This document shows, one piece after another, positions 48,121 to 58,416 of a stretch of DNA of 64,000 bases. The number at the start of each line of letters is the position of its first letter. Position 1 is the stretch's first letter. Below the pieces are notes generated by a model. It saw only the letters and a program-made list of their open reading frames with translations. It was not told the DNA's origin and made no database searches. The position numbers were made by a program, and so were the translations under genes. Origin of the DNA: Primula veris (lineage: Eukaryota > Streptophyta > Magnoliopsida > Ericales > Primulaceae); assembly GCA_963682055.1 (NCBI GenBank), contig OY821747.1, forward strand, positions 13,504,258 through 13,568,257, read 5' to 3'.

Positions 48121-48329
48121 AGAAACTTTCGTTTTTTTTTAAAAAAATAAAATTTTATTCTACACTCTCTCTCTTTCTCTCAAAAACCCCCAATTTTCAA
48201 CCCAAAAAATCACCCAAATCAATCAACCACATTAACTATCAAATTTATTAACAAAAAACCCCAAATCATCAATCAAACTTATCCATAATTCAAGGGTATA
48301 TCTTTTATTCTCTAATTTATTATGTATTT

Positions 48330-48650
48330 TGTGTAATTTAAATTTATAAAATAGGAAAAAATATATAAAATATGCAAATCCATAATTCACTTAGCTATAT
48401 ATCATTGTTTGTTGTTTGTTTATATTAATTATAGAAATTTTATTAATTGTTGATATTTGGCCCATTTTTGCATGTTTTTTTATTTTTTGTAATTTTAATT
48501 TGTAAAATAGGAAAAAATATATAAAATATGCAAAACCATAATTCACTTAGTTATATATAATTGTTTGTTGTTTGTTTATATTAATTATAGAAATTTTATT
48601 AATTGTTGATATTTGGCCCATTTTTGCATGTTTTTTTATTTTGTTTTGTT
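48330..48650. repeat. Tandem duplication, period about 157 bp
   Basis: The words ataaaataggaaaaaatatataaaatatgca, cttag-tatata and gatatttggcccatttttgcatg occur twice in order. Non-coding, upstream of the PMD gene. Confidence 0.85.
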
Positions 48651-48685
48651 AATTTGAATTGTTGATAATGTGTTTGGTTATGATT

Positions 48686-49370
48686 AAAAAATTGAGTTAT
48701 TATTGTTTGGTTTATGATTAAATGTGTTTGGTTATGATTAAATGTGTGTTTGGTTATGATTAAAAAATTGAATTATTATTGTTTGGTTTATGAAAAAATG
48801 TGTGTTTGGTTATGATTAAAAAATTGAATTATTATTGTTTGGTTTATGAAAAAATGTGTGTTTGGTTATGATTAAAAAATTAAATTATTATTGTTTGGTT
48901 TATGAAAAAATGTGTGTTTGGTTATGATTAAAAAATTAAATTATTATTGTTTGGTTTATGAAAAAATGTGTGTTTGGTTATGATTAAAAAATTGAATTAT
49001 TATTGTTTGGTTTATGAAAAAATGTGTGTTTGGTTATGATTAAAAAATTAAATTATTATTGTTTGGTTTATGAAAAAATGTGTGTTTGGTTATGATTAAA
49101 AAATTAAATTATTATTGTTTGGTTTATGAAAAAATGTGTGTTTGGTTATGATTAAAAAATTAAATTATTATTGTTTGGTTTATGAAAAAATGTGTGTTTG
49201 GTTATGATTAAAAAATTAAATTATTATTGTTTGGTTTATGAAAAAATGTGTGTTTGGTTATGATTAAAAAATTAAATTATTATTGTTTGGTTTATGAAAA
49301 AATGTGTGTTTGGTTATGATTAAAAAATTAAATTATTATTGTTTGGTTTATGAAAAAATGTGTGTTTGGT
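48686..49370. repeat. 56-bp minisatellite, about 11 copies
   Basis: tgtgtgtttggttatgatta recurs at 48799, 48855, 48911 and onward to about 49300, with a period of 56 bp and very high identity between copies; earlier copies are shorter and more diverged. It lies 170 bp upstream of the PMD start, in its 5' UTR or promoter. Confidence 0.93.
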
Positions 49371-49534
49371 TATCATTGTTTTGTTATCATTAATTGGTTA
49401 TAATTGAGTTATCATTGTTTGGTTATCATTGTTTGGTTATCATTGAGTTATCATTGTTTGGTTATCATTAATTGGTTATGTTATCATTTTTTTGGTTATC
49501 ATTAATTGAGTTATATTTGGTTATCATAGTTAGG

Positions 49535-51912
49535 ATGACAGACCCAGGTCCACATATTAAAGGGAGGTTGGGTATTTTACGACAGACCGGTCACATTTCT
49601 AATCAGACTTGGGATGCTGGCAGAGAAGCGGGTAGAGGAGATGCCAATAAGATTAGGGTTTATAATTATAGTTGGCAGATACCGACGCCTGAAAGGGTAG
49701 TTCAGAATATCATTAGGGCTGGTTTTTTCGGTATCTACAGTATAGGTAATTATACCGTAGACCGAGGGTTGCTTACAACCTTAGTTGATAGGTGGCGTGA
49801 TGAGTCGCACACGTTCCATTTTGTCGGGGGAGAGTTGGGGATATCTTTACAGGATGTAGAGATTATGCTTGGTCTGAGGGTGGATGGTCTTGCTGTGACC
49901 CGGTCAGAGCGGAATGACACGAAGGCGAGCAGGTTGGCTATGATGGAGAGTTTGTTGGGTGTTAGGCCGGCTGACAATCAAGTCGATCAAAACTGTCTGA
50001 CAGTTAGACTTGATTGGATGTTACAGACCTTCGGTGAATTACCCCCCAACCCTAGTGAGGAGCGTTTACTATATCAGTCTAGGGCTGCCATGCTATTATT
50101 ACTGGCTGCACATGTGTTTTCGGATAAGAGCAGTGATCAGATTCCACTCTGGCCTCTGCCATTTCTGGAGGATTTTGACACATGTGCTGAGTATAGTTGG
50201 GGATCAGCTCTCCTGGCCTGGTTAGAGGCTAATCTATGCAGGGTGGTACGTTGTAAGACAACCGGAGTAAGTGGGGCGGTGATGTTTCTGGATATGTGGG
50301 CGATTACTAGACTACTGCCGGTTAGACCGTGTGAAGAGCTGCCGGAAGATGTCGAGCCACCGGAGGGCTTGCCTAGGTTCCCCCTCGGTTACAGGTATGA
50401 TATTTATTTAGTTTTTGAATTGGATTTGCTTTTTTATATTATTGTGTCATCTATCATTTACTTAGCTGCCGGTGATATTTATTGTTTATCGGTTTTTGTT
50501 TGTATATTACAGATGGAAGATGTGGAGGCAAACTAATGTTACGCCATATGTCTACGGACATAATGTGGTCCACATACGTGACCAGTTTGACAATATGTCG
50601 CCTGAACAGGTAAATTTTAACTTTCGTATTATATGTAACTTACGTATTATATGTTGTATATGTTTGCATTGGTCTTATGTTCGCACAATTTATTACTAGT
50701 ATTTTTAAACAATTGTTTTTATATTCTACTTTTGCTGATAACAGATAGTGTGGCAACCTTACGGGGATCTCAATCAGTATCCGGAATACTGCACGCGTGG
50801 TCGTTATATGTGGCATTGTTCTGTGCCTCTCATTTGTAATGAGAAGATTGAGTACCACCCCGCGGACAGGTTCATGAGACAGTTCGGTTTTGTGCAGCGG
50901 GTCCCTACATATATTTGGAAACCCAGACGTGGTCACGGCAAGGATAGAAGATATGGGATTGCGCAAAAACACGACTGGCCTTTACTAACCGGAGAATTTA
51001 TAGCCGTGTGGAATGACCGCCACACCCGTCTTATTAACGGCGAATATGGCACGGGGACGTCACCGGATTACATGAAATGGTATAGAGAGCGGACCCGCAT
51101 CTTCATAAACCCACCTGAACTTGCCCCGCCACCGCACGGTTTCCGGGAGCATACAGGGTTGTTCAGTAAAATGGTAACAACTAATTAAAGTTTATTAATA
51201 TTTGATTGTTATTTTTCTGTTTGTATATTTCAATACTTATAAAATCTTTTTTGATTGTTTTTTTTTTCAGAAAGCGGTATTGCGCCGAAATTTCAAATCG
51301 TTCAAAAAGCATAAATTGAAAACGGAAGTGGACTTACTACGAAAGGACTTCGCTGAAATGGGATTGAATCCGTACGGGTCAGCTGATGAACAGTCGGATG
51401 GGGAGGATGACGATGACGACGACGACGACGATGGTGATGACGACCTACGTTACGACCCAAGAAATTACACTAGGTCGGCAAGTTGTCGGCGTCCCGACGA
51501 AAGAGGTAGAGGGGAAGGCGAATCTAGTAGCGGCGGTAGAAGAACCAGTGGAGGTCGACCCCCGACTACAGATCAGGGTCCGGGTCCGAGTTCAAGCGGT
51601 CATGGTCGTCGTGCTTCTTTTGCTGGGTCGGGCTACGTTCAGGATGATGTCCCGTTCGATCATCATAGACAATCATTTGGGTCGTACGAGCATCATCCTA
51701 GTCATCAGTCAACTGACAGTTGGAGTCGAGGGTTGACAGTTACATCCCACGAGCGTGCACCGCATCCAGAATCGCAGCAGCGACAAAGACGGCGTACGGA
51801 GCTAAACGAAATCGAAGAGTCTGCTGAGCCATCACCCGATAGATTAACATCGGCGGGAAAGATGCTCCCTATGTCCAACTTTAAAACATTTAGTCGTTAC
51901 AAAAAAAAATAA
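49535..51912 (+). CDS. Plant mobile domain (PMD) protein of MULE 2, 675 aa, four exons
   Basis: Exons 49535-50394, 50513-50609, 50745-51173 and 51271-51912 join in phase through GT-AG introns and give 675 codons plus stop, with no internal break. The PMD core is clear: PTPERVVQNIIRAGFFGIYS, then a WRDESHTFHF segment, GELGISLQDVEIMLGLRVDG, and LPRFPLGYRWK across the first splice site, then a region with DRFMRQFGFVQ. The last exon encodes a low-complexity tail: an aspartate run (about 51407-51440), then S/G/R-rich sequence. PMD proteins are related to MAIN/MAIL1, nuclear proteins of Arabidopsis tied to silencing and development. The role of transposon-borne versions is unknown. Start chosen at MTDPGPH because sequence before it is hydrophobic and low-complexity. 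Confidence 0.88.
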
Positions 51913-52129
51913 ATGCACTGTTTTTGTATTTGATTTCTATGTTTGATTTGTCAGTTTTATTCTTAGCTAGGGTTGGAATATTATAAATTCGTAGGTTTAA
52001 TTTGATTTCTATGTTTGATTTGTACGTTATAATTTCGTAAGTTTAATTTGATTCGTATGTTTGATTTGTATGTTTTAGGGTAAAAAATATTCTGTATTTT
52101 AATTGATAGGACCAATATTGAGTTTTTAC
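51913..52129 (+). other. 3' region of the PMD gene
   Basis: AT-rich; gatttctatgtttgatttgt-like words repeated about four times. No gene. Confidence 0.5.
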
Positions 52130-52488
52130 AAACCCTAAACCCTAAACCCTAAACCATAAACCCTAAACCCTAAACCCTAAACCCTAAACCCTAAACCCTA
52201 ACCCCTAAACCCTAAACCATAAACCCTAAATTCTAAACCCTAAACCCTAAACCCTAAATTACAAACCCTAAACCCTAAAACCTAAACCCTAAATTCTAAA
52301 CCCTAAACCCTAAACCCTAAATTACAAACCCCAACCCCTAAACCCTAAACCCTAAATTACAAACCATAAACCCTAAACCCTAAACCCTAAATTCTAACCC
52401 CTAAACCCTAAACCCTAAATTACAAACCCTAACCCCTAAACCCTAAACCCTAAACCCTAAACTCTAAACCCTAAACCCCTAAAAACTA
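52130..52488. repeat. Interstitial telomere-like array (CCCTAAA)n
   Basis: About 50 units of the plant telomere repeat CCCTAAA in one orientation, with scattered variants (aaccataaa, aaattctaaa, aaattacaaa). It lies between the PMD and transposase genes, inside the MULE. Confidence 0.97.
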
Positions 52489-52506
52489 AATATTCTGAAA
52501 TATACA

Positions 52507-52620
52507 TACAAACCGTACATTTAATGTACGGTTTGTACAAATTTCATACAAACCGTACATTAAATGTACGGTTTGCATGTTTTATGTGCAAACCGTAAAA
52601 GTAATGTACGGTTTGCACCC
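52507..52620. repeat. Three palindromes AAACCGTA...TACGGTTT
   Basis: Palindromes at about 52510-52534, 52550-52574 and 52590-52614, 40 bp apart. They have the same outer core as the palindromes near both ends of the element. Confidence 0.93.
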
Positions 52621-52695
52621 CTGATTTGAGCAGCGACGTTTTACGAATGTACTTTTTACACGGAATCACCGTTAATAACGTAAAAAAAAAATAAA

Positions 52696-53095
52696 CTACA
52701 AACCGTAAAAGTAATATACGGTTTGTAGTGTAAATTACATTGGATACCATATCCATCAAAATAATTCCGACAACACATTATCACTTTTGAATTATTATGA
52801 CTTGCCAACCCTATCCGAAAATGACTACTCAATGCATTATTAAAGTTTCGAAATGACTACACCAAAAATTCACTACAAACCGTAAAAGTAATCTACGGTT
52901 TGTAGTGTAAATTACATTGGATACCATATCTATCAAAATAATTCCGACAACACCTTATCACTTTTGAATTATTATGATTTGACAACCCTATCCGAAAATG
53001 ACTACTCAATGCATTATTAAAGTTTCGAAATGACTACACCAAAAATTCACTACAAACCGTAAAAGTAATCTACGGTTTGTAGTGTAAACTTACCC
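52696..53095. repeat. 177-bp tandem repeat, each unit headed by a palindrome
   Basis: ctacaaaccgtaaaagtaat begins at 52696, 52873 and 53050, period 177 bp; two full units and a partial third. Each starts with the palindrome aaaccgtaaaagta-tctacggttt. The array ends at the TATA box of the downstream transposase gene. Confidence 0.93.
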
Positions 53096-53221
53096 TATAA
53101 ATATGACTCAATTTTGCCAATTCTAACAAACCATAAAACCAAACACAAACACATTTCGAAAATCTCTAAAAAAATCCTCATTTCTCCCCAATAAAATATA
53201 CAAACAAACACTTTTCCGAAA
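53090..53221 (+). promoter_or_regulatory. Core promoter and 5' UTR of the transposase-OTU gene
   Basis: TATA box cctataaatatg at about 53094-53105, 120 bp before the ATG, directly after the palindrome-bearing tandem array. The leader is A/C-rich and has no upstream ATG that I could see. Confidence 0.65.
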
Positions 53222-55918
53222 ATGAATTACAACTATGGTTATGACAACAACCAATGGAATAACAACAACAATGCGAATTCATCCAGTGGCTCAAACGATG
53301 AGCTAACTGATTATTCGGAGCACTTTGAAGTTGATGAATTGACTTGGGAAACAAGGGATGAAATGCTTGCTGATCTTGCTGATGTGGCTGGAAATTGGGG
53401 TTTCATCCTTACGATTCGTAGGTCTGGAGGGGGTGATGGGAGCAGAACACCGTATGTTGATATTGTGTGTGATAAATCGGGGGTTTACGAAAAAAAGAAA
53501 CCATCTTCCGTAAAATCAGGTACAAAGAAAAAAGACTGTCCATTTTTCATTAAAGGTTACGTAGTTAATGGTGAATGGATGTGTCACGTAGAAAATGGAC
53601 AACATAACCACCCACCCCCAACTTACCTCCAAGGGCAAGCACGACGTGCTCGTTTAACCCAAGATGAAAAAGAAATTGTTAAAACTTTAAGGCAAAGTAG
53701 TTTTAAAGTTGGTGCAATATTAGAGGCCATTAAAAATCGAAATCCTGAAAATGTATCAAACACTAAAACGATACATAATTTTTTGGCCGGACTGAAATTT
53801 AAAGAACGAGATGGTAGAAACCCGACACAGGAACTTTTTAATTTGTTGGATAGACATCGCTACACATTCTACTATAATATGAACCCATCAACCCATTGCC
53901 TTGAGAACTTGTTTTTTGCACACCCCGATTCTATAAGGATGTTCAAAGCTTTTCCTGATGTCTTGTTAATGGATTGTACATATAGGACAAACCGTTTTAA
54001 TATGTCATTTCTAGAAGTCGTAGGAATGACATCAACGAACCAAACATATTGTTTAGGTTTTGTTTTCATGAGTGACGAGACACAAGAAAGTTATATATGG
54101 GCATTGGAAAAATTTAAAGTTACATTGGAGGGGTGTGTACTACCTAGGGTGTTTGTAACCGACAGGGAAATGGCCTTATCAAATGCTTTATCCGTTGTTT
54201 TTCCCGATTCTCATCATATTTTATGCACTTTTCATATTGCAAAAAATGTTTTGAAAAACTGCCGTAAAAAGATCCCTGACGAGGAGTGGCAAACGCTCCT
54301 AGATGATTGGGGTTTATTGGTTGATTCTGAGTCGATAGAGGAGTACAATTATAACCGAACTAATTTCAGTACCTCTTACAAATCGTACCCTGCTGTGATT
54401 AAGTATGTAGACAAGCTTTTAAATGATTATGCTGAAAAGTTTGTTGCATGCTATACCAACCACACAACACATCTAGGTAACAGAACTAGCAATAGAGCCG
54501 AACAACAACATGCTAAGCTGAAAAGATCCCTTTCGACAAATACTGGCACGCTTGAAACTGTTTGGGTAGAGGTGAATAGAATTTTAGAAAAACAGTTTGA
54601 GGATATTAAGACGAAGTTGGATAAATGCAAGTCTTATTTTCCACATTCTGAAAAAACGCCTCTATTTATAAATCTTAGGTCGTATATCACACACTATGCC
54701 TTTGATTTATTATTCCAAGAACACAAAAAATGTAGTGGCCAGGCTGATGAGAATTGTTCTTGCGGTTTTAAATTGTCTCACGGTTTACCTTGTCATCATA
54801 TTATGAGTGAACATATTTTATTCGGGAAGCCTCTTCCTCTAGAATATATTCATCCATTCTGGAAAAAATTAGACGTAATTGATGATAATGGGAACACCGA
54901 TGATTATGGGGTAGAGGGTGATCTAGAAGAGTTTAAAAGTGTTTACGCTAGCAAAACGAATGTTGAAAAATGGCGTATGAAAACACAACTCCGAGAGATA
55001 ACCGTACCAGCCAGAACATCCGTCAGTGACCCCGAAGTGAGAGCAAATAGGGGGAGACCTAGAAAAGGCGACAAATCTAGTAAGAGGGATAAGTCGGGAT
55101 GGGAGTATGTGGAGGAACAGAGTGCTGGTGCTAGTAGGGACAAGGGCAAAGGCAAGGCCGATGAAACACCGGAGGTAAGGGTAAACCCAACTAGGAGGCC
55201 GCGAAACCAGAACCCTAAACCCACCCCCAATAGGCCAACCTTCCTGTACAGTGACCAAATATGGGTCATGTTACATAGTTACATCGAAACGGTTTATGAT
55301 GTGCGTGGGGATGGTAACTGTGGGTTCCGGGTACTTGCAAATGCGACGGGTAAACAGAATGGGGAAGATGATTGGTACGCGATAAGATGTGAATTGTTTC
55401 AAGAGCTGCAGCAAATGAAAGGTGTTTATTATGAGCTGTTTGAGAATCTTGACTTTGAAGCTTACCGGTATGATTACATTTTATCAAGTTTAAATTTTTA
55501 TCATCCTACAAATCCCGCACCTATTGACAAATGGATGAGATTTCCGTCTTATGGGTTTTTAATTGCTTCTCATTACAATATGCCAATTGTATTGTTGTCC
55601 TTATGGGAAAATCAAAATGGAGGGGTAAACCTGTGGAACTCTACGTTTTTACCGCTTTATACTGGTCCGCCTCAGGGAACAACATATTACATCCCGACTG
55701 TAATGGTGTTCGTCAACAGTTGTCACTATGCTCAGGTTATTCCTAAAGAAGGGATCTTCCCAATGCCAGGAATTATAGCACGGTGGGAACAAACACGCAC
55801 TGAGGCAGCTGCGCCATGGAAGGAACTTTTTCGACCAAATTTCAAATTATATATGGCGTTGGAAAAGCAATCGGGAAAGAAAAAAGCAAATGAAGAACCT
55901 ATAGACCTAAGTCCATAA
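53222..55918 (+). CDS. FAR1-like MULE transposase fused to an OTU protease domain, 898 aa
   Basis: A single exon without breaks. Residues 1-35 are N-rich. A FAR1/WRKY-GCM1-type zinc finger spans about 80-131 (C83, C106, H128, H130). The MULE core follows: D251 (VLLMDCTYRTNRF), D314 (VFVTDREMALSNAL), the HHILCTFHIAKN signature at 331-342 and E427 (SNRAEQQHAKLKR). A SWIM-type finger CSCGFKLSHGLPCHH lies at 512-526 and an AT-hook-like NRGRPRKGDK at 609-618. After a basic linker comes an OTU cysteine protease domain (about 690-845): nucleophile in RGDGNCGFRVLAN (D697, C700) and general-base His in NSCHYAQV (H835). OTU enzymes cleave ubiquitin linkages (family knowledge); all residues needed look present. 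The gene should move this MULE. Confidence 0.93.
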   Translation: MNYNYGYDNNQWNNNNNANSSSGSNDELTDYSEHFEVDELTWETRDEMLADLADVAGNWGFILTIRRSGGGDGSRTPYVDIVCDKSGVYEKKKPSSVKSGTKKKDCPFFIKGYVVNGEWMCHVENGQHNHPPPTYLQGQARRARLTQDEKEIVKTLRQSSFKVGAILEAIKNRNPENVSNTKTIHNFLAGLKFKERDGRNPTQELFNLLDRHRYTFYYNMNPSTHCLENLFFAHPDSIRMFKAFPDVLLMDCTYRTNRFNMSFLEVVGMTSTNQTYCLGFVFMSDETQESYIWALEKFKVTLEGCVLPRVFVTDREMALSNALSVVFPDSHHILCTFHIAKNVLKNCRKKIPDEEWQTLLDDWGLLVDSESIEEYNYNRTNFSTSYKSYPAVIKYVDKLLNDYAEKFVACYTNHTTHLGNRTSNRAEQQHAKLKRSLSTNTGTLETVWVEVNRILEKQFEDIKTKLDKCKSYFPHSEKTPLFINLRSYITHYAFDLLFQEHKKCSGQADENCSCGFKLSHGLPCHHIMSEHILFGKPLPLEYIHPFWKKLDVIDDNGNTDDYGVEGDLEEFKSVYASKTNVEKWRMKTQLREITVPARTSVSDPEVRANRGRPRKGDKSSKRDKSGWEYVEEQSAGASRDKGKGKADETPEVRVNPTRRPRNQNPKPTPNRPTFLYSDQIWVMLHSYIETVYDVRGDGNCGFRVLANATGKQNGEDDWYAIRCELFQELQQMKGVYYELFENLDFEAYRYDYILSSLNFYHPTNPAPIDKWMRFPSYGFLIASHYNMPIVLLSLWENQNGGVNLWNSTFLPLYTGPPQGTTYYIPTVMVFVNSCHYAQVIPKEGIFPMPGIIARWEQTRTEAAAPWKELFRPNFKLYMALEKQSGKKKANEEPIDLSP

Positions 55919-57000
55919 TCGGTTTTTTATTTTTAATTTTATGTAAATTACTATTTTTTCTAATTTGTTGTAAATTTATATGATGTAAACAAATGTTTAA
56001 TAAATTCGTTTTATGAAATTTAGTTCATGTAATTTAGTTCATGTTTGCATATTGGGTTAATTTATTTTATGAATTTTATATAATTTATGATTGTTTCATT
56101 CAAGAAAATTGTCGATTGACACCAAATTGACGACTTAGTTATGTTTCATATTGCGTTATACAAAGTGTTAAAAACAAAAAAAAAAAACTTCACAAAAACT
56201 GACGATTTAGTTAATCATTCAATAAATATCAACTTATACACTTAAATATAACATGAACAAAAAACATAAAATTTATCAAATCAATTTTTTTTGTGTAAAT
56301 TTGTGTAAATTTTGTGTTTTTTTTGAGAGATTGTTAGAATATTTGGTAATTTATTTTATGTATAATTTTAAAAAGAAGGCATTTAGTTTTTTTATTAAAA
56401 AAAAATCATGTTTAATTTGAAAAAAATATTCAGTATTTTAATTTTAATTATTAGAATTTTAATTTATGTAAAAAGAGTAATTTACATAAAATTAAAAATA
56501 AAAAACTGATTATTGACTCCAAATTGACGACTTAATTAATGTTTCATATTGCGTTATACAAGTGTTTAAAACCAAACAAAAAAACTTCTCAAAAATTGAC
56601 AATTTAGTTAATCATTCAATAAATATAAACTTATACAATTGACAAAAATATAACATGAACCAAAATTGTAAAATTTATCAAAACAACTTTTTTTTGGTAA
56701 ATTTTGTGTAAATTTTGAGAGTTTGTTATAATATTGGTAATTTATTTTATGTAAAATTTTAAAACTAAGGCATTTTGTTTTTTAATTTGAAAAAAACAAA
56801 AAAATATCAACTTATACACTTGAAAAAAATATCAAATTATACACTTGAAAAAAATATCAACTTATACACTTGAAAAAAATATCAAATTTTAAAAATAAGG
56901 CATTTTTATGTAAAAAAAAAACATATTTAATTTGAAAAAATTATTCAGCATTTTAATTTTAATTCTCAGATTTTTATTTTTTATTTTTAAAGCAAAAAAC
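55919..57000. other. 3' flank of the transposase gene, duplicated AT-rich DNA
   Basis: No gene. About 56108-56500 is repeated at about 56512-56930 (words caaattgacgactta, catattgcgttataca, gttaatcattcaataaatat in order). A small tandem repeat, atcaacttatacacttgaaaaaa, lies at 56807-56885. Confidence 0.75.
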
Positions 57001-57161
57001 CTGAAAAAGGCTGTAAACCGTAGATTAAATCTACGGTCTACAGTCATTGACTGTAAACCGTAGATTAAATCTACGGTCTACAGTCATTGACTGTAAACCG
57101 TAGATTTAATCTACGGTCTGAGAGTTGATACAGAAATTATGTAGTACATTAATCACACCTC
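57001..57161. repeat. Right end of MULE 2: three palindromes in 40-bp tandem
   Basis: Palindromes at 57017-57037, 57057-57077 and 57097-57117; the unit gtaaaccgtagattaaatct...cagtcattgact repeats every 40 bp. Terminal inverted repeat follows to 57161. Confidence 0.93.
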
Positions 57162-57170
57162 TTTATTGAA

Positions 57171-57849
57171 CCCACATGAACAGCACGGGAAAGTCCATTA
57201 TTTTTCTCACGCGCCATAAATTAACGTAAGCCCACTCCCTATACTTTACATAGTTATTCATTTATTCTGAAGAGATTTTTTGTCACGCGATAATTTGTGA
57301 GTTATGGTAAAGTTGTGATTATTTGTGTGGCCCAAAAGGTAAGAGGATCGAGGAATTCAGAGGTCAACATCGTTTTTCGGACCCTTCGTTTTTGTGGGGC
57401 TAAAATTTGGAACAACATGGGAGAGGGTTTTCACCCGTTATATTTCACGGAGTTTCTAACTAATGTTTTTTTATTTGTTTAAAAAATACTAGGGAACGTC
57501 ACCGTGATGCATGGTCATGGTGTGTCCGCGATGGGTGGTCGTTATGTGTTGCGCGATATAATTCCTTGGAGAATTTTTTAGTCTCCAACAAAACAATGCT
57601 GTTTTTTTGTACGTGAGGGACAACGAGGATTTATTTGAAAGGTCACCAAATAAAGAAAGAAGTTAATGATGAACAAATTTATCGACCTAAACCGGGTTTT
57701 ATGGCGATTTCAACAGTGGCCATTTCTTATTCTTTTACCCTTCATCCCTCTTTTCTCTTTATCGTTTCTCATTCTTTTTTTTTTTTTTTTTTTTTTTACA
57801 GTTTTTGAAAATGAGAAGTATTCGTGCTTTTGACAGTTTTATTACTACT
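57171..57849. other. Intergenic, no gene recognised
   Basis: A short frame at 57297-57482 has no domain. A poly-T run of about 24 lies at 57774-57797. Nothing else supported. Confidence 0.5.
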
Positions 57850-57851
57850 TA

Positions 57852-57953
57852 CTCTCTCCGTTCCCATTTAATTGTCCATTACGAAACTACATGTAATTTT
57901 GACCGGCTTATAACTTGTATCAAAATTGTCGAAATGAGTTTTTTTTAAATCTA
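57852..57953. mobile_element. Stowaway MITE, left half, cut by a copia insertion
   Basis: TA (57850-57851) then CTCTCTCCGTTCCCATTTAA and further sequence matching the complement of the right half of the MITE at 8752-8987. The match stops where the copia LTR begins (57954). The other half should lie right of the window. Confidence 0.8.
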
Positions 57954-58416
57954 TGTAAGAATAATCCCAACCAAGAGTTACAATACATAATTCTTGGTCA
58001 TTAGTGTGGTCTTTTAACATTTATAGGTTAAAATGTTTATGACTTAGTGGTAATGAATGGTGAGTTACAACCTTTCATTTCTTGACATTATGGATGGTCA
58101 AGATTGATCCTACCATGATGGATGGTTGAGATCGGAAAGTCTTTTCATGAGGTTGAGTCCTCTCCCTACCTATATAAAGGACTCAAATCCATCACTTTGA
58201 GACACACCAAAAAATATAAGAAATAGCATAGGTAAGGGGGAGAAATTCAACAATCAAGTCCGTGTTCAAGTCCCGAGCTCACAAGCATTCCCATGACTCA
58301 AGGTATGCCTTTCGACATACTTTTCGTAACGTTAAATGTATGATCATCATGTAGGAATAAGATCCTAACTTATTATGTTTGTAACATAATTATATAAGTT
58401 ATAATATAGACTTACA
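57954..58416 (+). repeat. 5' LTR of the third copia element (463 bp)
   Basis: Starts TGTAAG and ends CTTACA, a 6-bp terminal inverted repeat. TATA box ctatataaagg near 58169-58179. Priming site ttgttatcatgagcatagg starts two bases after the end and is close to the initiator-Met complement. Confidence 0.88.

Larger units (their letters stand above)
47879..57161. mobile_element. Complete 9.3-kb MULE carrying PMD and transposase-OTU genes
   Basis: A perfect 9-bp TSD, tttattgaa, flanks it at 47870-47878 and 57162-57170. Ends are inverted: GAGGTGCACTAGTTACACTA on the left and GAGGTGTGATTAATGTACTA as the complement of the right, diverged inward. It contains two same-direction genes with intact frames (49535-51912 and 53222-55918), palindrome clusters near both ends and in the middle, and a telomere-like array. 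FAR1/WRKY-GCM1-type transposases, PMD and OTU domains are known to be combined in plant MULEs. Intact frames and perfect TSD suggest a fairly recent, possibly active copy. Confidence 0.94.

Noticed and set aside
52130..52488. True chromosome end or subtelomere
   Set aside because: The array is short, degenerate and enclosed within a transposon whose genes and ends continue on both sides.
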